11,711 nt of DNA, taken from assembly GCA_963544155.1 (NCBI GenBank), contig CAUUDW010000015.1:1-11711 (forward strand), read 5' to 3'. Below are positions 1 through 5,005 of the stretch, in pieces. Made by a program: the position numbers and the translations under genes. The notes beneath the pieces are model-generated. The model had not been told where the DNA came from and searched no databases. It saw nothing but the letters and a program-made list of their open reading frames with translations. The DNA is from Nanoperiomorbus sp963544155. Its GTDB lineage: Bacteria; Patescibacteriota; Saccharimonadia; Saccharimonadales; Saccharimonadaceae. How positions within the stretch are numbered: the stretch's first letter is position 1; every line of letters starts with the position of its first letter.

Positions 1-90
1 CTGGCTCGTGCACTGCTGAGCTTCAAGCGTGCACAGTCTTCAGGAAATGACGATGCAGATGAAGGACAAAAGACACCCTTTGTGTGCTAA
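1..90 (+). CDS. 3' tail of an unidentified gene (partial, runs off left edge)
   Basis: Frame 1 is open from the first base to a TAA at 88-90 and gives a 29-residue C-terminus containing QSSGNDDADEGQK, a charged tail of the kind that often follows a last membrane helix. The product cannot be recognised from so little. Support for it being a genuine gene end comes from a diverged inverted copy at 473-565. That copy conserves the LAR-x-LL and QSSGND coding segments, although a one-base offset puts them in different frames. The alternative is that the whole stretch is noncoding repeat. Confidence 0.4.
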   Translation: MARALLSFKRAQSSGNDDADEGQKTPFVC

Positions 91-129
91 GGACTATATG
101 TGACAGAGTAACTCGCCTAAGCTTCCGAT

Positions 130-330
130 GGCTGTTGATATGTCTGTAATATTCCCGGTCTCATTGCTTAGCCAGCCTCGGTCGAAGACAGACGCTCCTG
201 GTACGAGTAGTACAGTGTGGTTGACGAAGGCTGTTGATATATCAGTAAGCTATCCAGTGCACGTGGTGGGTTATACGGTGCCAAGCCTGAGGAGACCACC
301 TGTACTACTCGTACAAACCTGGACTATACA
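130..330 (+). repeat. Imperfect ~99-bp tandem repeat, two units
   Basis: GGCTGTTGATAT occurs at 130-141 and again at 229-240. Similarity continues in patches: GCCAGCCTC near 170 against GCCAAGCCTG near 281, and a GTAC-N5-GTAC hairpin core in each unit. Read in the frame of base 128, the units give AVDMSVIFPV and AVDISVSYPV, and several of the differences are third-position synonymous changes (TCT/TCA, CCG/CCA). That hints at former coding. However, the frame is short, has no ribosome-binding site and resembles nothing I recognise. Confidence 0.5.
201..314. repeat. 15-bp inverted repeat (arms 201-215 and 300-314)
   Basis: GTACGAGTAGTACAG at 201-215 is the exact reverse complement of CTGTACTACTCGTAC at 300-314. 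Each arm is itself nearly palindromic (GTAC-N5-GTAC). Each arm falls at the equivalent place in one unit of the tandem repeat, so the inverted relationship may arise partly from that internal symmetry. Confidence 0.6.
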
Positions 331-472
331 TAGAGGGAAATTATAGAATCTACCCCGATGCAGAGCATTCGTAGTGTACATGGACGATGTAGTGAGGTGT
401 TAATGTAGGAGTGTAGTTGACGGCAGACAGAAGTAATTGAAATAAGGAGATTACACGCCTCGCTCCGAATGT

Positions 473-604
473 TTAATAGCCGCATCCGAGAGTGTTTTTT
501 ATCCTCCAACCTATTATCATTTCCTGAAGACTGTGTGCTCGAAGCCAGAGCAGCACACGAGCCAGCCAGGCGGCAACAAAGGAAATGACTAATAGAGTGA
601 AGAA
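473..604 (-). pseudogene. Degenerate inverted copy of a membrane-protein gene tail
   Basis: On the minus strand a 43-codon open stretch between two stops reads FFTLLLVISFVAAWLARVLL..., a hydrophobic segment like a last transmembrane helix, followed by a basic tail. The reverse complement of 517-565 matches bases 1-50 at most positions, and weaker similarity continues to about 483. A one-base length difference puts the shared sequence in different reading frames, so this copy is frameshifted relative to the left-edge gene. No start codon or ribosome-binding site is apparent. I read it as a remnant of an inverted duplication. Confidence 0.4.
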
Positions 605-680
605 TTAGAGGTTTAGTAGTGAGTGGTTTGAAATTTAAGCTGCACTATTAGCTAACTGGATGGCAATAAAAGAGATGATG
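545..680. repeat. Imperfect direct repeat with ~90-bp offset
   Basis: The segment near 560-590 (AGCCAGCCAGGCGGCAACAA and onward) resembles 650-680 (AGCTAACTGGATGGCAATAA and onward) at roughly seven of ten positions by eye. On the minus strand the second copy reads IISFIAIQLANSAA before a stop, against VISFVAAWLARVLL in the first. This again looks like a decayed repeat of a hydrophobic coding segment. Confidence 0.4.
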
Positions 681-690
681 TATGGATATT

Positions 691-759
691 GACAAAGGAG
701 GCTAAGTGAGCTGCTCCGACTAGGATATTAGTGGAGTAAAAGAAAAATAGCCTCTTGTC
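691..759 (-). other. Compound stem-loop downstream of the 102-residue gene
   Basis: The outer arms at 691-704 and 748-759 pair over 12 bp with a two-base bulge (GACAA-GAGGCTA with TAGCCTC-TTGTC). An inner hairpin pairs 714-722 with 729-736 over 8 bp with one bulged base. It begins 20 nt after the stop of the minus-strand gene at 780-1088, where a terminator or 3'-end stabiliser would sit. No U-tract follows the outer stem on either strand, so it is not a classical intrinsic terminator. A small structured RNA is another possibility. Confidence 0.5.
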
Positions 760-779
760 GAAATAAGGTCTATTTGGTG

Positions 780-1088
780 TCACAGCGGCTTATCTGAGAC
801 CCTGGTCAGGGCAAAATCACCCATACCACTCATAGCATAAAGTCTAGCTACCGCAGCTAGAGCCTCATCCTGCAACGCTTGGTTGCCGGCGATCCGGTCT
901 CGGAAAAAGTCGGGGAAAGACTCAGGAAAATCATCCGGACAATCCTCAGAATCATAGTCATAGTCGTAGAAGAAGACTCGACTAAGTACCTGGCGTTCCT
1001 CAGTGGTCAGATCATCAAAATACCCCGGATGGTTCTCGTAGAGCCCACCGACGATATTGATTAACCTCTGGTATTGGTTGTAGTGCAT
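780..1088 (-). CDS. Small Asp/Tyr-rich hypothetical protein, 102 aa
   Basis: I do not recognise this protein. It starts at an ATG (1086-1088) preceded by a perfect GGGAGGT Shine-Dalgarno with 6-nt spacing, and ends in TGA. No signal peptide or membrane helix is visible. The middle (about residues 38-63) is strongly acidic and aromatic: FFYDYDYDSED is followed by a Phe/Pro/Asp-rich run of the type PDDFPESFPDFF. The flanks look helical and soluble. It is divergent from argS across a 146-nt region with an inverted repeat. A plus-strand frame at 879-1064 overlaps it but lacks a comparable start. The strong ribosome-binding site, unusual in this window, makes it a likely real gene. The function is unknown. 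The acidic surface could suit a DNA mimic or metal binding, but that is speculation. Confidence 0.7.
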   Translation of the reverse strand: MHYNQYQRLINIVGGLYENHPGYFDDLTTEERQVLSRVFFYDYDYDSEDCPDDFPESFPDFFRDRIAGNQALQDEALAAVARLYAMSGMGDFALTRVSDKPL

Positions 1089-1094
1089 ACGTCT

Positions 1095-1101
1095 ACCTCC
1101 C
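1095..1101 (-). promoter_or_regulatory. Strong Shine-Dalgarno of the 102-aa gene
   Basis: GGGAGGT on the minus strand lies 6 nt before the ATG at 1088. It fixes the start of this gene. It is the only canonical ribosome-binding site I could find next to a chosen start codon in the window. Confidence 0.75.
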
Positions 1102-1125
1102 GATCGTACATATCAATCACTTAGA

Positions 1126-1160
1126 CATTATCGCAGTGATGTTCCTTGATGGCGATAATG
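1126..1160. promoter_or_regulatory. 9-bp inverted repeat in the divergent argS / hypothetical region
   Basis: CATTATCGC (1126-1134) and GCGATAATG (1152-1160) are perfect inverted arms around a 17-nt centre. An additional ATCAC...GTGAT pair (about 1116-1120 and 1136-1140) is interleaved. The site lies between two divergent genes. It could be an operator for a dimeric regulator or an RNA hairpin in the leader of the minus-strand gene. No regulator gene is seen nearby. Confidence 0.45.
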
Positions 1161-1216
1161 ATACCAACATTATTTCATAAATGGCACGCTTTAGAGTTAA
1201 GAGAGCTACTACCAAT

Positions 1217-1234
1217 TATGCTACAATAACAGCT
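1217..1234 (+). promoter_or_regulatory. Extended -10 promoter of argS, predicted leaderless
   Basis: TATGCTACAAT contains an extended -10 (TG-C-TACAAT, hexamer 1222-1227). It is followed by only 7 nt before the ATG at 1235, so transcription would start at or one base before that ATG. A weak -35 match, TTAAGA, lies at 1197-1202 with a long 19-nt spacer. The core is almost identical to that of the membrane protein gene (TATGCTAAAAT). Confidence 0.6.
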
Positions 1235-2932
1235 ATGAACAAGTATGCTGACCAAGTCAAACAAGTAGTCAAGGACTTATATGGGATCGACATCGACGCC
1301 GAGCTGACTCGCCCCGAGGCGAAGTTCGGCGACTATGCCACCAATGTGGCATTGCGTCTGGCCGGTCAGCTGAAGCGTCCGCCGAGGGATATCGCTAACG
1401 AGATTAAGCAGAAACTGGATCAATCGGGACAGTTTGATGAGGTGGCTATCGCCGGCCCGGGCTTTATCAATCTGACCGTATCGGCTAAAGAGCTGGACGG
1501 CGACTTGGAGCGAGCCTTTCAGGCTAAGATACCTTATGGTGAGAATCGTGATGGTCGGGGTAGGGTGGTCGTCCTGGATTTTCCCAGCACTAATACGGCA
1601 AAGCCTTTTTCCGTCGGTCATATGCGGTCGGCCAACCAAGGCTGGGCAGCACGTAACCTGATGCTGGCGACCGGCTGGAAAGCGATTAGCGATAATCATC
1701 TCGGTGATTACGGTTCGCCGTTTGGCATCTGGGTGGTGGGTTTTCGGATGTTTTCTGATGAGGAAAAGCTGGCTAAACGGGGTATCTACGAGCTGGGTGA
1801 TATCTACATCAAGACTAAACAGGCGATCAAAGAGGAGCAAGCGAAAGGTGAGCATAGGATTGAGGAGCAGGCACAAGACTGGCTGCTGAGGATTGAGCGT
1901 GGTGACCCTGAAGCAGTGGCTTATTCGGATAAGTTTAACCAGATCTCACTTGACCATATTCATGCCGTGATGAAACGCCTCGGTGTCTCAACCGACTATG
2001 AGATTGGCGAACGGTCGCTGGCTAAGCTGGGTAAGGAAGAAGTAGCTAGATTAGTTAAAGAGGGGATGGCTGAACAAAATAAAGATGGCTCGGTGATCAT
2101 CAGACTAGATGACTACGGCATCGAGACGCCTCTTTTAGTACTCAAATCTAATGGTGCACCGCTCTATGCGACAAACGACTTAGCGACGCTAGCCTTTCGA
2201 GAGCGAGAGTTTAAGGCTGATCGGGCTATCTATGTCGTAGCATCAGAGCAGAAGTTTTATTTCGCTCAGCTATTTGCGGCAGCTAAGAAAATTGGCTACG
2301 ATGCTGAGCTAATTCATATGTGGTATGGCTTGGTCGACCAGATCAATGAAGACGGCGTCAGAGAGAAGATGTCGTCTCGTAAAGGAGTAGTCTTGCTGGA
2401 GGAGCTGCTTGATGAGGCGGAGAAACGAGCTCGGGCTAATGCCAAATCTGAAGGTATTAGCGATGAGGATATCCACCAGATCGCTCTCGGGGCGATTAAG
2501 TTTACTGATTTCTCGGCAGATCGACGGACCGGCATGCTCTTCAATTGGGACAGGATGTTTAATCTGACCGGCTATTCCGGTCCGTATGTCCAGTATGCGG
2601 CAGTCCGGATCAATAAGATTTTACATGACAATAAAGTAGGTAAACCCGACCCTGATTATGATTACCGGGCGGAGAAGCAGGTCATTCTCAAGCTACTTGA
2701 TTACCCCTCTGTGGTCAAGCAAGCGGCAGATTATCTGGAGCCACATCGAATCGCTACCTACATCTATGAACTTGCCAAAGAAATGAACCGCTATTACGAG
2801 ACTACGCCGGTAGCTACCGAAGACGTATCAGCTGGCGTCAAGGCGGCTCGGCTCGGCCTCTTAAGGCGGGTGGCTTATGTCTTTGAGCACGCTCTTAAGA
2901 TCTTAGGGATTAATATCCCTGAGCGGATGTAA
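1235..2932 (+). CDS. argS: Arginyl-tRNA synthetase (class I), 565 aa
   Basis: This enzyme charges tRNA-Arg with arginine in the cytoplasm, using ATP. The N-terminal Add-1 domain is present, with the characteristic FGDYATN and AGPGFIN segments. The class I HIGH signature appears as SVGH (about residues 126-129), in the family context of FPSTNTAKP before it and MRS after it. The KMSKS signature appears as KMSSRKG (378-384). The C-terminal anticodon-binding DALR domain ends in GINIPERM, as in the E. coli family member (GIETVERM). I chose the ATG at 1235 rather than the in-frame ATG at 1181 because MNKYADQVKQ matches the usual family start and because an extended -10 ends 7 nt upstream. The 18 extra residues would begin upstream of the likely transcription start. 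It is the first gene of a plus-strand operon, with orn starting 2 nt after its stop. Confidence 0.97.
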   Translation: MNKYADQVKQVVKDLYGIDIDAELTRPEAKFGDYATNVALRLAGQLKRPPRDIANEIKQKLDQSGQFDEVAIAGPGFINLTVSAKELDGDLERAFQAKIPYGENRDGRGRVVVLDFPSTNTAKPFSVGHMRSANQGWAARNLMLATGWKAISDNHLGDYGSPFGIWVVGFRMFSDEEKLAKRGIYELGDIYIKTKQAIKEEQAKGEHRIEEQAQDWLLRIERGDPEAVAYSDKFNQISLDHIHAVMKRLGVSTDYEIGERSLAKLGKEEVARLVKEGMAEQNKDGSVIIRLDDYGIETPLLVLKSNGAPLYATNDLATLAFREREFKADRAIYVVASEQKFYFAQLFAAAKKIGYDAELIHMWYGLVDQINEDGVREKMSSRKGVVLLEELLDEAEKRARANAKSEGISDEDIHQIALGAIKFTDFSADRRTGMLFNWDRMFNLTGYSGPYVQYAAVRINKILHDNKVGKPDPDYDYRAEKQVILKLLDYPSVVKQAADYLEPHRIATYIYELAKEMNRYYETTPVATEDVSAGVKAARLGLLRRVAYVFEHALKILGINIPERM

Positions 2933-2934
2933 CT

Positions 2935-3492
2935 ATGGCGGAGTCAAGACGAGCCCGCTTGCTTTGGATCGACCTTGAGATGACCGGGCTTGATCCCGCT
3001 CGGGATAAAATTATTGAAGTGGGGGCGATAGCGACTGATTTTGACTTTCATCAAGTGGCGGACTATCAGGCATCGGTCAAGGTCTCACCGGAGCTGATGC
3101 GACGTCGGATGGTGGGTAAGTTCTGGGAGGAACATGATATCACCCGCCAAGCTCTAATGGAGCGTAGCTCATCGGCCGAGGCTTTACCTACTAGTCAAGT
3201 GGAGAGCCGGCTGGTTGATTTCATCAAGCAGTACTTCGTACCTGATCAGCCGGTTTATCTGGCGGGTAACTCGATTCATCAAGATCGCAAGTTTATTGAG
3301 CGGGAGTGGCGAGAGCTGGACAAGCTACTGCACTACCGAATGCTTGATGTCAGCGCCTGGAAGATCTTATTTGAGGAGCGGGGAGTAGCTTTTCACAAGC
3401 CGGAGCTTCACCGAGCTATGAGTGATATCGAGGGCTCAATCGCCGAGCTGAAGTACTATCTGAAACGAGTCAAGTTTGATGAGCGAGAGTGA
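2935..3492 (+). CDS. orn: Oligoribonuclease (DEDDh 3'-5' exonuclease), 185 aa
   Basis: Orn degrades 2-5 nt RNA fragments, including pGpG, to mononucleotides and so completes mRNA turnover. The DEDDh acidic set is intact: D13 and E15 in WIDLEMTGLDP, D117 in GNSIHQDRKF, and H159 and D164 in HRAMSDIEGS. The YRMLDVS segment is also typical. The length equals the family norm of about 180 residues. The ATG lies 2 nt after the argS stop, and no clear Shine-Dalgarno is visible, so translation is probably coupled to argS. The 3' end overlaps the next gene by 14 nt. Known Orn proteins come mostly from Proteobacteria, Actinobacteria and eukaryotes, so its presence in a CPR-like genome is mildly notable. 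Confidence 0.95.
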   Translation: MAESRRARLLWIDLEMTGLDPARDKIIEVGAIATDFDFHQVADYQASVKVSPELMRRRMVGKFWEEHDITRQALMERSSSAEALPTSQVESRLVDFIKQYFVPDQPVYLAGNSIHQDRKFIEREWRELDKLLHYRMLDVSAWKILFEERGVAFHKPELHRAMSDIEGSIAELKYYLKRVKFDERE

Positions 3493-3814
3493 AGTACGTC
3501 AGTTAATCGCCGGCTACGACGGGGTGGTGTTAGATGACCGGTCAACCCCCGAGCTATCTATTTATAGCATCAAGGGGCAAATCATGGCGGCAGTGCACCC
3601 GGGGTCTCAGCCGGTGAGTATCGGTCTGAGGTGTGACCCTAACCTGGGAGAACTGCTACGTCGCCGGTATGAATCGGTCTCACTGGAGTCCGGATTAAAT
3701 AAGAAGAGATTTATCAATATTCTTCTGGTGGGGCAACTTAGTGACGAAGAGGTCAGGTCGCAGATTCGACATGCCTACGAAGAGACTAACCGGCTATTGA
3801 CCGCCGGCAACTGA
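3479..3814 (+). CDS. MmcQ/YjbR family protein, 111 aa
   Basis: The protein has the compact CyaY-like YjbR fold signature. A beta-strand stretch, IYSIKGQIMAAV, is followed by VSIGLRCDPNLGELL. Then LNKKRFINILLVG corresponds to the family's 'NKRHWNTV' region, and LSDEEVRSQIRHAYEETNRLL to the 'lpdeel..li..SY' helix. The family's cellular role is poorly defined; some members are annotated as DNA-binding on structural grounds. The ATG at 3479 overlaps the last 14 nt of orn; a TTG one codon earlier is possible but less likely. No Shine-Dalgarno is visible, which fits coupling to orn. Its last 21 nt overlap the convergent membrane protein gene. Confidence 0.8.
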   Translation: MSESEVRQLIAGYDGVVLDDRSTPELSIYSIKGQIMAAVHPGSQPVSIGLRCDPNLGELLRRRYESVSLESGLNKKRFINILLVGQLSDEEVRSQIRHAYEETNRLLTAGN

Positions 3815-4942
3815 TTGATTGGCTTGGTTACCCTGGTCGGTAACCTGACCTTTATTGGTCTCTTCGTCGGGGCGAGTCTCGGCGTCATCCTTAGGGCTAC
3901 TGTCGTTTTTCTTCTTGGTCTCTTCCAGGCGACTGAGCAGCTCGTGGATATCAATGTGAGTGGTATTGAGCAGGCTAGACACCTTAGCGTTCTTAGATGC
4001 TTTATAAGCACTGACAGTAGCATCAGAGATAGCCTCCAGGCGCTTTTTGAGCTCGGTGTAATATGCACTGTCTAAGTCGCCACTAGCTTTGGCATTGTTG
4101 AGCTTCTCAGTAGCGGTTTCATCTGCCTCGACGTCAGTGGCTTTGCCGTTCTTATCTACAGCGAAAGTTAAGTGCTCACTGAGCTCCTTACTGTGCGACA
4201 GCATGACCAGCCCCGTCTCGGCGGTGATGGCGGACATATCTTTCGACTGAAACTCGGCATTGTCCACACCATAGTCAACGATGCTCTGTAAATTGGCCAG
4301 TGCTTTGCCCAAGACTTGAGCTCGCTTACCTATCCCGCCGCCATTATTGCTCAGGGCAGCTACAACTGAAATGATCACAATCAGAGCGACGATCCCGATA
4401 CCGGCGAAAGTAAAAGCACGGTTAGAGATGGGCAACTTATGGCTGACCTGAGTCTGAGGGGCAATAGCGTCCAGATAGTCCATGCTTCCCTCGGGAGTGT
4501 CCAGTCGGGGCGGGGCGCCCGGCTGAGCAGTGGGCTGACCGTTGATCGGCGGCACGGTAGGTGCCTGCATGTACATCTGATTGGCGTTGATAGAGGAGAA
4601 CTGGTTGGGTGTCTGGGGCTGAATCTGAGGCTGTGCTTGGTTAGGTCCAGAGACTAGCTGCTCTCGACGCAATTGCTCGACTACCTGAGAGTCGGTCGAA
4701 GTGAGCTGACCGGCAGTATCAGCGATATTACCGGATACGCTATAGCCCTGTAAGTTTTGATTAACATAATTATTACTACCGTAAATCTGCTGACTGGTCG
4801 GTCGATCATCCTCGATCTTGATATTGAGGGCGCTCTCGCCGAAGACATTATCCGGCGAAGTCTGTCCCGTCTGAACTAACACCCGACCGACCCCTTTATA
4901 GGGGTTGTGGTGTGGATTATTGAAGTTCCCGCCCTCTGCCAT
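3794..4942 (-). CDS. Pro/Gln-rich single-pass membrane protein, 382 aa, unknown function
   Basis: The product has three parts. Residues 1-175 are hydrophilic and low in predicted order, rich in Asn, Gln and Pro (for example QAQPQIQPQTP near 102-112). One strong transmembrane helix, AFTFAGIGIVALIVIISVVAAL, spans about 176-197. A C-terminal domain of about 185 residues looks mainly helical and ends in a very charged tail (KKKNDSSPKDDAETRPDEE, about 342-360, then Asn/Gln-rich). There is no N-terminal signal peptide, so the likely topology is cytoplasmic N-terminus and outer C-terminal domain. Such architectures are frequent in Saccharibacteria-type genomes, but I assign no function. The ATG at 4942 sits 6 nt after an extended -10. 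Its 3' end overlaps the yjbR-like gene by 21 nt, and it shares a 63-nt promoter region with dnaG. Confidence 0.85.
   Translation of the reverse strand: MAEGGNFNNPHHNPYKGVGRVLVQTGQTSPDNVFGESALNIKIEDDRPTSQQIYGSNNYVNQNLQGYSVSGNIADTAGQLTSTDSQVVEQLRREQLVSGPNQAQPQIQPQTPNQFSSINANQMYMQAPTVPPINGQPTAQPGAPPRLDTPEGSMDYLDAIAPQTQVSHKLPISNRAFTFAGIGIVALIVIISVVAALSNNGGGIGKRAQVLGKALANLQSIVDYGVDNAEFQSKDMSAITAETGLVMLSHSKELSEHLTFAVDKNGKATDVEADETATEKLNNAKASGDLDSAYYTELKKRLEAISDATVSAYKASKNAKVSSLLNTTHIDIHELLSRLEETKKKNDSSPKDDAETRPDEETNKGQVTDQGNQANQSVAGGQ
3826..3845. terminator. Perfect 7-bp palindromic hairpin at the convergent gene ends
   Basis: GGTTACC (3826-3832) and GGTAACC (3839-3845) pair perfectly around a 6-nt loop, 11 nt after the yjbR-like stop codon. 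No T-run follows. The sequence also encodes the C-terminus of the minus-strand membrane protein. It may act as a bidirectional transcript-end or RNA-stability element inside overlapping genes. The placement supports this more than the sequence type does. Confidence 0.4.
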
Positions 4943-4960
4943 ATCTTAATTTTAGCATAA
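4943..4960 (-). promoter_or_regulatory. Extended -10 promoter of the membrane protein gene, predicted leaderless
   Basis: On the minus strand TTATGCTAAAAT contains TG-C-TAAAAT (hexamer 4954-4949) and is followed by exactly 6 nt before the ATG at 4942. The predicted transcription start is thus the A of the ATG. There is no Shine-Dalgarno. The core matches the argS promoter in all but one base. Confidence 0.6.
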
Positions 4961-4969
4961 TCTTGACTT

Positions 4970-5005
4970 TTCGCATTATCCGGGTCTATCAGATATAATC
5001 AAGGT
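4970..5005 (+). promoter_or_regulatory. dnaG promoter, predicted leaderless
   Basis: A perfect TATAAT lies at 4994-4999, with TTCGCA (four of six to the -35 consensus) at 4970-4975 and an 18-nt spacer. Only 6 nt separate the -10 from the GTG at 5006, so transcription should start on the start codon. The nearby TTGACT at 4963-4968 is a better -35 word but stands 25 nt away, too far for normal use. Confidence 0.65.

Larger units (their letters stand above)
91..779. other. Gene-poor, repeat-rich intergenic stretch
   Basis: No convincing intact gene is visible in about 690 bases. The stretch holds several diverged internal repeats: the inverted relative of bases 1-82, a ~99-bp tandem repeat (130-229 and 229-330), a ~90-bp direct repeat (545-590 and 635-680), a 15-bp inverted repeat (201-215 with 300-314), and a compound stem-loop (691-759). 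In a genome otherwise packed to overlapping genes this much untranslated space is unusual. It may be gene decay or a structured noncoding region. I saw no tmRNA, RNase P, rRNA or tRNA signatures. Confidence 0.6.

Noticed and set aside
128..346. Plus-strand 72-codon frame as a normal gene
   Set aside because: It lacks a Shine-Dalgarno or a -10 at the right distance and resembles no known protein. It is kept only as a repeat observation.
91..779. CRISPR array, tmRNA or RNase P RNA in the gene-poor stretch
   Set aside because: Repeats are only two-unit and diverged, with no regular spacers. No tmRNA tag-like frame with a CCA end and no RNase P core sequences are visible.
1181..1234. In-frame upstream start of argS at 1181
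   Set aside because: It would add 18 residues not typical of the family and would lie upstream of the extended -10 that ends 7 nt before the ATG at 1235.
1277..1876. Long minus-strand open frame of 199 codons inside argS
   Set aside because: It is a shadow of the well-supported argS frame; it shows no recognisable domain and no ribosome-binding or promoter signal.
4963..4968. TTGACT as the -35 of dnaG
   Set aside because: It is 25 nt from the TATAAT at 4994, too far for a normal promoter; TTCGCA at 4970 with an 18-nt spacer fits better.
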